NCBI GenBank assembly: GCA_964483985.1
Contig: CAZADS010000023.1
Location: forward strand, 1 to 34,282
DNA length: 34,282 nucleotides
Reading direction: 5' to 3'
Source of the DNA: CAZADS01 sp964483985
GTDB taxonomy: Bacteria > Pseudomonadota > Alphaproteobacteria > Thalassobaculales > Thalassobaculaceae
Both the position numbers and the translations under genes were made by a program. The notes under the pieces were generated by a model. It made no database searches. It saw nothing but the letters and a program-made list of their open reading frames with translations, and was not told the DNA's origin. Positions 17,476-26,359 of the stretch are shown piece after piece. The first letter of the stretch is position 1. The number at the start of each line of letters is the position of its first letter.

Positions 17476-18170
17476 TGCTACGATTAGAAGGAGTCCATAC
17501 CTACTATGGAACAGGCCATATACTTCAAAACGTTAACTTTGAAGTTTTAGAAGGTACTGTTACAGGAATTTTAGGACGTAATGGAGTGGGTAAGACAACA
17601 ACAGTTCGCTCTATTATGGGTTTAACTCCCCCGAAACAGGGCAACATATTTTTAGCAGAACAAAATATAGCGGGCTGGCCGCCTCACTTAATTGCCCGGG
17701 CGGGTGTTGCCTATGTCCCTGAGGGCCGAATGATCTTTCCTGATCTTACAGTGGTCGAAAACATTGAAGTTGCTAAACGTGTCGAACCTAAAACATGGAC
17801 CCCTAACAGACTATTTGAGCTCTTTCCTGGATTAGCTGAACGTAAACAAAATAAAGGAGGCCAACTTTCGGGGGGTGAACAACAAATGCTAGCAGTGGCA
17901 AGAGCGCTTGTCACTGACCCAAAAGTGCTTTTATTGGACGAACCCAGTCAAGGACTAGCTCCTCTTATCGTTCAAGAATTGGCAACAGTTATAAAACAAT
18001 TAAGAAGAGAAAAGGTGACCATTTTATTAGTTGAGCAAAACCTTCGCTTAGCCGAGACGCTTTCAGATAGAATTTCCGTGATGGTAAAAGGACATATAGT
18101 GTTTGACGCGCCTATATTAGAATTTCAGACAAAGCAAGACGAAGTTAAAGCCAAATATTTGATGCTCTAA
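17475..18170 (+). CDS. ABC importer ATPase (LivF family)
   Basis: A 231-residue second ATPase. Walker A is GRNGVGKTT, signature LSGGEQQMLAVARAL, Walker B LLLDEPSQGLAP, and the H-loop region has LLVEQNLR with Gln in place of His, as is usual for LivF. GVAYVPEGRMIFPDLTVVENI is a hallmark of this subfamily. Its ATG overlaps the previous stop by one base. It completes the five-gene importer. No strong terminator follows before the NHL-repeat gene 94 bases downstream, so that gene may be co-transcribed. Confidence 0.94.
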   Translation: MLRLEGVHTYYGTGHILQNVNFEVLEGTVTGILGRNGVGKTTTVRSIMGLTPPKQGNIFLAEQNIAGWPPHLIARAGVAYVPEGRMIFPDLTVVENIEVAKRVEPKTWTPNRLFELFPGLAERKQNKGGQLSGGEQQMLAVARALVTDPKVLLLDEPSQGLAPLIVQELATVIKQLRREKVTILLVEQNLRLAETLSDRISVMVKGHIVFDAPILEFQTKQDEVKAKYLML

Positions 18171-18264
18171 AAAAATACAGGCCAAATTTATTTTAGTCTG
18201 TCAGCAAAAAATTATACGGGTTGTTAGAGTTTATCTTTATCAAGGGCAGAAATGATAAGTCAGA

Positions 18265-19332
18265 ATGATTAAAGAGAGCGAATATTTAAATTGGATTATT
18301 ACCACGGTCGCTGGCACAGGTGATGAAGGGTATTCTGGAGATGGAGGCTTAGCCGTAGAGGCAAAATTAAACAATCCCTTCGACGTGGTCTTTGATTCCA
18401 ACGAAAATTTAATTTTCTCAGATACCTTCAATCACTGTATACGAAGAGTGAATCTCGCTTCTGGAATTCTTGATACCATTGCTGGAACGGGCAACCCTGG
18501 GTATTCGGGGGATGGAAGCTCTGGAAGAGAAGCGAGTTTCAACGAACCTTACGGGTTAGCTATTGATACTACGAATGCCATTTATATCGCTGATCGTTTG
18601 AATTCTGTCGTCCGGCGCATTGACGGCGATAGCGATATTGTAACTACCTTTGCTGGTAACGGGATGAAAGAGTTCGGGGGCGATGGTGGCTTAGCGTCAA
18701 GAGCCGGTATGCTAGAACCAAACGGTCTTGCTTTTTCCCAAGACAAAAAGCAGCTTTTTATAGCCGACGTGGCTGACAATCGTGTTCGTGTAGTGGATAT
18801 AACCAGTGGAAAAATATCAACGTTTGCTGGCACTGGAAGAGCGGCCCATGACGGAGATGGAGGCCCAGCCACCAAAGCTAGTATATTTGGAGCACGAGCC
18901 GTCTTCTGTAAAACGCTAGATGACTCTGTTTATATTTTGGAACGTCAAGGCAGCTGTTTGCGTTTAGTAGATTCTAAAAACTTCGCTATAACTACAGTCG
19001 CTAGTACCGGTGAAACTGGATACGGTGGAGATGGTGGCCCGGTCTCTAACGCGATATTTGATCGCCCCAAGGAACTAACGATCGATCACGCGGGTAACAT
19101 ACTAATCGTCGATACTGAAAATAATGTCATTCGACTCATCAATATAGAAAAGAATATAGTGGAAACGGTCGCGGGCAATGCAACCTGGGGTTTCTCCGGA
19201 GACGAATTGCCCGCTATCTCCTCTTCGCTTGCTCGCCCCCATGGAGTAGTGGTTGGCCCGGACGGATCGCTATATATCGGTGATACGGAAAACAACAGAA
19301 TTAGAAGAGTATCTCCACCCAGTATGCCGTAA
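18265..19332 (+). CDS. NHL-repeat beta-propeller protein
   Basis: A 355-residue protein made almost entirely of six repeats of about 56 residues. Each repeat carries a variant of TTVAGTGxxGYSGDGG followed by an NHL-type strand set such as PFDVVFDSNENLIFSDTFNH or PYGLAIDTTNAIYIADRLNS. The sixth copy is weaker (VETVAGNATWGFSGDE). This should fold as a six-bladed beta-propeller. Family members bind ligands or proteins and some are lactonase-like. There is no signal peptide: the first repeat begins about ten residues after the start, so it is probably cytoplasmic, unlike many related secreted proteins. The start has no clear ribosome-binding site. It follows the ABC operon in the same direction. 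Confidence 0.9.
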   Translation: MIKESEYLNWIITTVAGTGDEGYSGDGGLAVEAKLNNPFDVVFDSNENLIFSDTFNHCIRRVNLASGILDTIAGTGNPGYSGDGSSGREASFNEPYGLAIDTTNAIYIADRLNSVVRRIDGDSDIVTTFAGNGMKEFGGDGGLASRAGMLEPNGLAFSQDKKQLFIADVADNRVRVVDITSGKISTFAGTGRAAHDGDGGPATKASIFGARAVFCKTLDDSVYILERQGSCLRLVDSKNFAITTVASTGETGYGGDGGPVSNAIFDRPKELTIDHAGNILIVDTENNVIRLINIEKNIVETVAGNATWGFSGDELPAISSSLARPHGVVVGPDGSLYIGDTENNRIRRVSPPSMP

Positions 19333-19408
19333 AATTCTCGTTTAATTGCCCATCGGTGATCCAATGAATATCATACCGTACCAGTTCATATATCTACGGA
19401 GGATTGAA

Positions 19409-19714
19409 ATGGAAACCTGGTATCAGGTTGTAATGAATTCTGACGAAAACCCCCTTCACGTTCTTGCACCTGCTCAGCGTTTCCAGATTATGGTTTTCTT
19501 AAGTTTAATGTGGACAACTATATTTTGTTCTGCTGCGGGGGCATGGATTTGGTACGGAGAATTCCTGATAGGCCACATGCTAATCTGCTTAGGCGTTTTA
19601 ATTGCGGGTGCTACCTTCCATAAAGCTAAACTTATTTGCTCTTACTGTGATTTCCCGGTAAAGGATGGCACCGCTCGATATGACGATGTATGGGGGCGTA
19701 GTATTCAAAGTTAG
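19409..19714 (+). CDS. Small membrane protein with a CxxC pair, unknown function
   Basis: A 101-residue protein with two hydrophobic helices (about residues 26-47 and 51-69) followed by a short cytoplasmic or periplasmic tail containing ICSYCDFP, a CxxC pair that might bind metal or form a disulfide. The ATG at 19409 has GGAGG at good distance, whereas a longer frame from 19346 lacks support. I do not recognise a family. It lies 14 bases before an SDR gene, which in turn overlaps a broken DUF393 gene, so the three form a small operon. Confidence 0.75.
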   Translation: METWYQVVMNSDENPLHVLAPAQRFQIMVFLSLMWTTIFCSAAGAWIWYGEFLIGHMLICLGVLIAGATFHKAKLICSYCDFPVKDGTARYDDVWGRSIQS

Positions 19715-19728
19715 TAAGCCGAAAGCAG

Positions 19729-20415
19729 ATGGCGATTGCCGTGGTCATTGGTGGTTCGGGCGCTATAGGATCAGCGCTGGTCACGACAATTGAAAAATCA
19801 GGCCAATACGAATCGGTTCTGGCTTTTTCCCGTTGTTCAGGTTCGTTTATCGATATCACGAGCGATGATAGTGTCAGAGAGGCGGCTAATTCTGTAGCCG
19901 CCTGCAAACAAGAGGTTCGCCTGATTATTACAACGGTCGGAATCCTTCATTCAGAATCAATGCTACCCGAAAAGTCACTCGAGATGATTTCCGCTGAAAA
20001 TCTATCCCGCTATTTCTCTATAAATGCAATAGGTCCGATGCTTGTAATGAAATATTTTTTGCCCCTTCTACCCAAAACAGGCAAGTCAGTATTTGCCTGT
20101 CTTTCTGCCCGCGTTGGAAGCATCGCCGACAATCACCTCGGTGGGTGGTACGGCTATCGAGCATCCAAGGCGGCTCTAAATCAATTCGTTAGGACGGCTT
20201 CAATAGAAATTAAAAGAACGAAACCTGATGCAATATGTGTGGCCCTTCACCCTGGAACCGTTTCCAGTCGATTATCTGCGCCTTTCAGAAAACAAAACTT
20301 GAATATAAATACCTCGGAACAAGCCGCACAGAATTTGACTAATCTGTTTGCCGATCTTTCGTCGGCAGACTCGGGCCAATTTCTCGATTTAACAGGATTA
20401 CGTTTGCCATGGTGA
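19729..20415 (+). CDS. Short-chain dehydrogenase (C-factor/CsgA-like SDR)
   Basis: A 228-residue SDR. The cofactor site is VVIGGSGAIGSALVT near the N-terminus, the conserved Asn appears in FSINAIGPMLVMK, and the catalytic set is Ser in CLSARVGS with Tyr and Lys in YGYRASKAALNQF; ALHPGTVSSRLSAPF follows as in CsgA-like proteins. These enzymes reduce or oxidise small carbonyl or hydroxyl compounds with NAD(P)H; the substrate is unknown. The stop overlaps the start of the DUF393 pseudogene by seven bases. SDR plus DUF393 pairs are found in several marine genomes, from memory. Confidence 0.88.
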   Translation: MAIAVVIGGSGAIGSALVTTIEKSGQYESVLAFSRCSGSFIDITSDDSVREAANSVAACKQEVRLIITTVGILHSESMLPEKSLEMISAENLSRYFSINAIGPMLVMKYFLPLLPKTGKSVFACLSARVGSIADNHLGGWYGYRASKAALNQFVRTASIEIKRTKPDAICVALHPGTVSSRLSAPFRKQNLNINTSEQAAQNLTNLFADLSSADSGQFLDLTGLRLPW

Positions 20416-20858
20416 AAAGCTCCGTCTTAAATCCCAGCGATACCCTCCAACCGTTTACCGTTTTCTGTGATGGCAACTGCCCTTTATACTCCAAAGAAAT
20501 TTCTTTTTATCAGAACTGCTCTGGAGCCGGCCGTATACTTTGGATAGATGCTAGTAGCTTAAGCTAAGAATCTATCCCTCTAATATTTAATCAGGAACAG
20601 CCACTTAGTGGTTTTCATATTGTACTTCAGGATGGCCGATTAGTCAGTGGAGGGAGAGCATTTGTCGAACTTTGGTTAAATCTTCCGCGATTTTACTTGC
20701 TAGGAAAAATTTTTACCGTTTGGCCACTATCTATCTCAATAAAATACGCTTACGAAATTTTCCTTAACTTCCGCCATTGGATAGGAAAGACAATATTCGT
20801 TAAAAAACGTACTACTGAACTCAATCATCAAAAATATTTATCTGACCAACTTTCTTAG
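20409..20858 (+). pseudogene. DUF393 (DCC family) thiol-disulfide protein, broken by a stop codon
   Basis: A 150-codon frame starting inside the SDR end reads as a DUF393/DCC protein: FTVFCDGNCPLYSKEISFY, WIDASSLS, then after the stop GFHIVLQDGRLVSGGRAFVE and YLLGKIFTVWPLSISIKYAY, which is the family's normal layout. A TAA at 20565-20567 (codon 53) interrupts it, probably a CAA to TAA change. The family motif DGxCPxC is also damaged: the second Cys is Tyr (CPLY). Both lesions argue for true loss rather than a sequencing slip. An intact copy would have been a small redox protein translated with the SDR. Confidence 0.85.
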
Positions 20859-21473
20859 TATATTATCACTTTTACTAGCGGCTGGATTAATAGTTTATAG
20901 CAATTGTGTCCTAGTATGATAATGACGCCGAAAAACTTTAAAAATCAACAAAACCAGACCAAATGACATGAAAACACTCAGATGTATTTTATTCGATCAA
21001 CTAACCCAAACCATATCGTGATAAATTGATTTGGGCGTAGTAAATGACGAACCACTCATAATACAATCATATGATTAAAATAAAAAAAGTAAATCAGATC
21101 AAAAAAATTTCGATTTTTATTTTACTGGCTATACGCCATTTCTCCTTTGACCTTCAGAAAAAGAGTATCAGTGTTAATTATATAAAATTGAACGATTCCC
21201 TAAATGGCGAATCGTTCATATTAGAACTTCGGAAGGGGGTAGCTAAGCCTAGCCCAACTTCATTGTTATGCCGGGCAAAATGTTCAGGAAAAAGCTTTTT
21301 ATCTAGGTAGTGTTTAATTCTACTACCCCTCTCCCTTTAAACGGGAAACACAAATAAAGTTTCAACTGACGGCTGCTGCTATTTTATCAATCAAGTTATA
21401 ATTACAAGTACCAATAGAGTTGGTTTTCTAGCATCTAAATTAAACGCAACAAGACTTAAGGGCATTCCCACGT
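20859..21473. other. 615-base non-coding gap with one inverted repeat
   Basis: No credible gene lies here; a 79-codon frame at 21071-21310 is low-complexity, lysine-rich and lacks a ribosome-binding site. One perfect nine-base inverted repeat, GAACGATTC/GAATCGTTC (21190-21198 with 21209-21217), has no T tract, so it is not an obvious terminator and could be an operator or RNA hairpin. The promoter of the GMC gene is presumably in the last part. Confidence 0.55.
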
Positions 21474-23087
21474 ATGAATAACGAAACGTATGATTATATT
21501 GTAGTTGGTGCCGGGTCCGCAGGATCGGTATTAGCTAATCGCCTATCAGCTAATATAAAATGCAAAGTCCTATTATTAGAGGCAGGACCCCCTGATAATT
21601 TTTGGTCAAAGTTTCCTATTGGGTATGCTAAACTCGTACAAAACTCGAATGCTAATTGGTGTTATGCCTCTCAGCCTGAACCGAGTACGAATGGTCGAAG
21701 CATTCCTGTTCCACGAGGGCGCTTACTAGGCGGGTCCAGCGCCATTAATGGTTTGGTTTTCGTTCGCGGCCAGGCTCAAGATTATAACACTTGGGCTCAA
21801 CTTGGAAACAAAGGCTGGGGCTATGAAGATGTCCTTCCTTTTTTCAAAAAATTAGAAACCTTTGAAGGTGGAGACGAAGAATATCGCGGACGAAATGGCC
21901 CTCTTCAGGTAACCGCTCCAGACGAACATGGCATACTCTATGATTCACTAATAAAGGCCGCTTTAGAAATCGGAATACCTCATAATTCTGACTATAATGG
22001 TGCGTCCCAAGATGGAATATCGATGAGTCAGGCTACCATCTTCAACGGACGCCGAATGAGCACTGCTCGTTGCTATTTGGATCCCGTTCAAAGCCGGAAA
22101 AATTTGAATATACAAACCAATTGCTTAACTCAATCTTTAATCGTTGAACAAAAACGTTGTGTTGGCGTGCGATACTTTAAGGGAGAAGAGACTTTAGAGG
22201 CTAGGGCTAACCGGGAGGTAATCGTTAGTGCTGGGACCATAAATTCACCTCAATTACTTGAACTATCTGGAATAGGAAAAGCTGAACATCTGAAAAAATT
22301 CGGAATTACAATTCAACATGAATTGAGTGGGGTCGGGGAAAATTTACGGGATCATTACGCGCCTCGCACCCGGTGGGAAATACGGACCCCTAATATTACA
22401 TACAATCAACGCGGTCGAGGCATGGGGCTAGCGTGGCAAGCTATGCGATATTTATTCTTCCGAAAAGGAATGATGGGAATTCCAGCCGCACCAATTCGGG
22501 CTTTTGTTCGAACTCGCGATGGCCTCGATGCGCCAGATGCCCTTCTAGGCTGGGTTCCTATGTTATACGAACCTTCTTCCGACGGCCCAAGGATATCCTC
22601 AAAATCTGGGATCACGTGCTACGCGCATTATATGCGGCCAGAAAGTCAGGGCAGCGTTCACATTCAATCAGCCGATCCAAGAAACGCACCCGCTATTCGT
22701 TTTAACTTTTTATCAACTCAAACTGATATTCAGGCAACCCTCAAAGCCGTCCGCATAACCCGAGCGCTTCACACAGCCCCAGCTATGTCTAAATTACAAA
22801 CCACAGAACTAGCGCCTGGTTCGGCAAAAACTTCTGACGAAGAACTTTTGGCTTGGGTAAAAGAAGTAGGAGAGACAACCTACCATCCTATTGGGACTTG
22901 CAAAATGGGGAATGATTTCATGGCTGTAGTCGACCATAAGCTTAAAGTACATGGCATTAAAGGTTTGAGGGTTGCTGATGCTTCCATTATGCCTACTATA
23001 ACCTCAGGTAATACCAACGCGCCTTCGATAATGATTGGCGAAAAAGCGGCTGACTTAGTTCTATCCTGTGCGCACGAGCACTATTAA
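21474..23087 (+). CDS. GMC-family FAD oxidoreductase (choline dehydrogenase-like)
   Basis: A 537-residue flavoprotein oxidising a primary or secondary alcohol. GMC features: YDYIVVGAGSAGSVLANRLS (FAD site), RGRLLGGSSAINGLVFVRG (signature 1), AGTINSPQLLELSGIG (signature 2), and the C-terminal HPIGTCKMG (with the catalytic His) and LRVADASIMPTITSGNTNAP. It resembles alcohol or choline dehydrogenases of the BetA group, but no choline-specific context such as betB or betI is present. Downstream by 35 bases is an alpha/beta hydrolase, so an ester or alcohol degradation pair is plausible (inference). Confidence 0.94.
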   Translation: MNNETYDYIVVGAGSAGSVLANRLSANIKCKVLLLEAGPPDNFWSKFPIGYAKLVQNSNANWCYASQPEPSTNGRSIPVPRGRLLGGSSAINGLVFVRGQAQDYNTWAQLGNKGWGYEDVLPFFKKLETFEGGDEEYRGRNGPLQVTAPDEHGILYDSLIKAALEIGIPHNSDYNGASQDGISMSQATIFNGRRMSTARCYLDPVQSRKNLNIQTNCLTQSLIVEQKRCVGVRYFKGEETLEARANREVIVSAGTINSPQLLELSGIGKAEHLKKFGITIQHELSGVGENLRDHYAPRTRWEIRTPNITYNQRGRGMGLAWQAMRYLFFRKGMMGIPAAPIRAFVRTRDGLDAPDALLGWVPMLYEPSSDGPRISSKSGITCYAHYMRPESQGSVHIQSADPRNAPAIRFNFLSTQTDIQATLKAVRITRALHTAPAMSKLQTTELAPGSAKTSDEELLAWVKEVGETTYHPIGTCKMGNDFMAVVDHKLKVHGIKGLRVADASIMPTITSGNTNAPSIMIGEKAADLVLSCAHEHY

Positions 23088-23122
23088 CACACAAATATAA
23101 ATCTTAGGGATTGAGGCAAAAC

Positions 23123-23959
23123 ATGGCCCCAAAATATGACGTAAATATCCAAGACATAGAATACGTTAATATAGAAGGCGATGCACTCCTTGCCAGGCTT
23201 TATATCCCTCAGGGCGAAGGCCCCTTTCCTGGTTTGGTAGAAATTCATGGGGGTGCTTGGACAACCAATGATCGTTTGACCAATCAACCGATCCATGAGC
23301 CATTAGCCCAAAGCGGCATAGCCTTAATGGCTATAGATTTTCGAATGCCCCCGCACGCCATGTACCCAGCTTCTATAATCGACATCAATTTCGCTATCAG
23401 ATGGCTAAAAAAACATTCAAAAGCTTTCTCGATCAACCCTAATTTAATCGGCTTGCTCGGTACATCCAGCGGAGGCCATCAAGCGATGCTAAGCGCGCTT
23501 TGCCCTGATGATTCGGAGTTTACTATCATGAAATTATCTGGGCGAAAGGTCAATGCACAAGTGAGATTCGTGGTCCTATGCTGGTCAGTTCTCGACCCTT
23601 TAGCTCGCTATCATATGGTTAAAAGAAAAGCAATCTATCGGTTAATAGATGCACATCATGCTTACTGGCCATCCGAAGAGGCAATGGCAAAAGGCAACCC
23701 ACAGTTAATAGTAGAAAATAGTACTTTTTCAGCGTGCCCACCCGTTTTATTACTTCAGGGCACTGCCGATGATAATCTTACACCGGATATGGCAGATCGA
23801 TTTGCTAACGCTTATAAATCTGCTGGGGGATCAATAATTTTAGAAAAATTTGATAATCAGCCGCATGCATTTATCGGCAAGGACCCGGACTCCGAAGCGT
23901 CATTACGTGCTATTTCTTTGATGAAAGATTTTATTCTTCGAGAAACAGGTTATGTTTGA
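23123..23959 (+). CDS. Alpha/beta hydrolase (esterase/lipase-like)
   Basis: A 278-residue alpha/beta hydrolase. The oxyanion-hole motif is VEIHGGAWTTND, the nucleophile serine is in GLLGTSSGGHQAM (GxSxGG), and the distal acid and histidine are likely in GTADDNLTPDMAD and QPHAFIG. The arrangement resembles bacterial hormone-sensitive-lipase-type or BD-FAE carboxylesterases acting on short acyl esters. I chose the ATG at 23123 because GAGG lies six bases upstream; the frame also opens at a TTG at 23111. It closely follows the GMC gene and converges with the molybdopterin enzyme gene. Confidence 0.9.
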   Translation: MAPKYDVNIQDIEYVNIEGDALLARLYIPQGEGPFPGLVEIHGGAWTTNDRLTNQPIHEPLAQSGIALMAIDFRMPPHAMYPASIIDINFAIRWLKKHSKAFSINPNLIGLLGTSSGGHQAMLSALCPDDSEFTIMKLSGRKVNAQVRFVVLCWSVLDPLARYHMVKRKAIYRLIDAHHAYWPSEEAMAKGNPQLIVENSTFSACPPVLLLQGTADDNLTPDMADRFANAYKSAGGSIILEKFDNQPHAFIGKDPDSEASLRAISLMKDFILRETGYV

Positions 23960-23981
23960 CAATATATATTTTCGGACAAAA

Positions 23982-26261
23982 TTATTTATTCATTATCTCC
24001 CAAATTCTTTCAGGCGTAGCCACCCCGTCAAAATGACGCACACCAAACGGCTTAAGTGCATCGACGATCGCATTTGCGATTGCTGGCGGCGCAGCGCTTG
24101 CCCCAGCTTCACCACATCCTTTTACTCCAAGCGGGTTAGTTAGACATCTGGTAGGGTTGAACGCAACGCTGAACTGTATTAAGTCATCGGCTCTTGGCAA
24201 TGCGTAATCCATAAATGATCCCATCAGCGGTTGCCCATTTTGCGAATCGTATGCTACATATTCCAATAATGATTGCCCTAGACCCTGTGCAATGGCTCCA
24301 TGCATTTGACCGGAAACAATCATAGGATTAACTAGAACACCGTAATCGTCGACGGCAGTATAAAGCTCCAATGTGACCTTTCCGGTATCGCGATCTATTT
24401 CTATTTCTGCAACATGCGCGCCATTAGGGTAAGTCATCGCCTCTCTTGTCCAAGCATGATATGTGTTCAAAGATAAGCCCAATTGTCGAGCTTTTGCGGC
24501 CACATCAAACAAATGGACTGTGCGATCGGTGCCCGCCACGAGAAAACATCCGTCTTGGAAACAAATATCAACTTCCGGGGCCTCTAAACATTTAGCGGCT
24601 ATCGCTACTCCCTTGGAAACGATTTGCTCAGAAGCTCTCCATATCGCTGTCCCTCCCATATAGGTCGACCGGGAACTACCGTGCCCCCCGCCCTCGGCAA
24701 TTAAATTTGTATCTCCCTGATAAAGAGTGATTTTTTCATTTGAAATGCCTAATCTATCCGACACTATTTGAGGGAAAGTAGTCTCATGACCTTGGCCTAT
24801 AGTTTGGGTGCCCATAATAAGAGAAATTGTATTATTTTCCTCAAATCGAATATCAACGTTCTCATGTGGAGATCCTCCCGTACCCTTGATATGGTAAGCG
24901 ATGCCCAATCCACGAAGTCTGCCCTTAGATTCGGTTCTCGCCCGTCGAAACTCAAAACTAGCTGCACCAGCCAGATTCAAAGCTGCATCCAAACTTGCCT
25001 CAAACGATCCACTATCGACCATCTGCCCTACAGCATTGGTAAACGGCATATCATGTCCAGAATACATGTTCTGGCGTCGCAAATGTATCCTATCAAAGTC
25101 ACATTGGTCGGCAGCTAAATCAATTAATCTTTCGATTATAAAATTAGCTTCAGCATAACCTGGGGCTCGGGTTACGCCAATAGGCGTGGTATTAGTTAGC
25201 ACTGCAGAAATTTGGAGTTTTATATTTGGAATTGAGTAAACAGTTCCAGGCAAATTCGCATACTGAAAAATTTGCACAGCTCCTGAAGACCCCGCTAAAT
25301 AAGCGCCAAGGTTTGCGACACTGTTTATATGGAGACCAATGAAATTACCCTTTGCATCAAGCGCGAGCTTTGACACTGATTGATGGTCTCGTGCTTGATG
25401 ATCCGTTAAAAACCCTTCACTTCGAGTGGCTATCCATTTTACTGGCCGTTTAACTCGTTTTGATGCCCATGCGACCAAAGCATATTCGGGATAAGGGAAA
25501 TTTTTAGTTCCAAAGCCACCACCCACATCATGCGCGATAACACGTATGTCCGAACTAGCAATGCCCAACACTTCTGCTATATTATCCCGAATAGCATGAA
25601 TACTTTGGCTAGAAACATGCAAGGCAAATTGTCCTGACACACTATCCCAAATACCAATCACCCCTCGAGGCTCCAAAGGACTAGCTAACACGCGATGGTT
25701 ATTTAACTTCAGCTCTACCAAATGGGCCGCCGAATCAAAAATCTGTTCAATTGCTTCCGAATCTCCAGTCTCCCAATTAAGAACAAGATTTCCTGGAACT
25801 GATGCAGCTATTCTGGGTGCGCCAGACGCCAAAGCTTCGTAAGAGGAAACGACTGCTGGCAATGGTTGATAACTTACTTCTATCAGTTCTGACGCAGCTA
25901 TTGCTTTTAATTTTGTTTCAGCGACAACGATGGCAAGAGCTTCTCCAACAAAACGGACCCTATCATGAGCCAAAAGTGGCTGAGGTATGAACGCAAAAGG
26001 CTCACCTGTTCGGGGGTTTTCTACTGCAAGCGGACGAATGGGATTTATTTCATCTTTTGCTAAGTCTTCGGCTAGCAATATAACTATGACACCCGGTGAC
26101 GCTTTTGCAAGCGATGTATCAATGTTTTGGATCGCAGCGTGAGCGTGAGGAGATCTTAGAGCTACAGCATGGCAAAGGTTATCAAAAGGTATATCGTCCA
26201 GATATCTACCCTTCCCCGTTAGAAACCTTTTGTCTTCTCGTCGAAGGATTTGTTCACCCAT
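23982..26261 (-). CDS. Molybdopterin-binding large subunit of the xanthine dehydrogenase family (CoxL/XdhA-like)
   Basis: A 759-residue molybdenum hydroxylase large subunit. The N-terminal domain starts ILRREDKRFLTGKGRYLDDI; the MoCo-binding segments are DVGGGFGTK (residues 245-253), GTQTIGQGHETTFPQI and MHGAIAQGLGQSLLEY; the catalytic Glu is in GVKGCGEAGA (E718). The active-site loop reads TPIGVTRAPGYAEANF (about 359-374), with neither the Cys of CO dehydrogenase nor the RGxGRPE of typical purine enzymes. It lies alone: no FAD (medium) or 2Fe-2S (small) subunit gene is adjacent, though these are needed for electron transfer. They may lie elsewhere. The substrate is an aromatic heterocycle or aldehyde by family, undetermined here. 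Confidence 0.92.
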   Translation of the reverse strand: MGEQILRREDKRFLTGKGRYLDDIPFDNLCHAVALRSPHAHAAIQNIDTSLAKASPGVIVILLAEDLAKDEINPIRPLAVENPRTGEPFAFIPQPLLAHDRVRFVGEALAIVVAETKLKAIAASELIEVSYQPLPAVVSSYEALASGAPRIAASVPGNLVLNWETGDSEAIEQIFDSAAHLVELKLNNHRVLASPLEPRGVIGIWDSVSGQFALHVSSQSIHAIRDNIAEVLGIASSDIRVIAHDVGGGFGTKNFPYPEYALVAWASKRVKRPVKWIATRSEGFLTDHQARDHQSVSKLALDAKGNFIGLHINSVANLGAYLAGSSGAVQIFQYANLPGTVYSIPNIKLQISAVLTNTTPIGVTRAPGYAEANFIIERLIDLAADQCDFDRIHLRRQNMYSGHDMPFTNAVGQMVDSGSFEASLDAALNLAGAASFEFRRARTESKGRLRGLGIAYHIKGTGGSPHENVDIRFEENNTISLIMGTQTIGQGHETTFPQIVSDRLGISNEKITLYQGDTNLIAEGGGHGSSRSTYMGGTAIWRASEQIVSKGVAIAAKCLEAPEVDICFQDGCFLVAGTDRTVHLFDVAAKARQLGLSLNTYHAWTREAMTYPNGAHVAEIEIDRDTGKVTLELYTAVDDYGVLVNPMIVSGQMHGAIAQGLGQSLLEYVAYDSQNGQPLMGSFMDYALPRADDLIQFSVAFNPTRCLTNPLGVKGCGEAGASAAPPAIANAIVDALKPFGVRHFDGVATPERIWEIMNK

Positions 26262-26359
26262 TATTGTACTATTCGAGATTACTTTTACTCCAAATTTTGG
26301 TTCAGTCTTAGAGATAAACCTCTAATTATTGTTATGAATACTAATGAAAACACTTAGGT

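Noticed and set aside
21071..21310. 79-codon frame in the gap before the GMC gene
   Set aside because: Lysine- and isoleucine-rich low-complexity start, no ribosome-binding site, no recognisable family; likely chance in AT-rich DNA.
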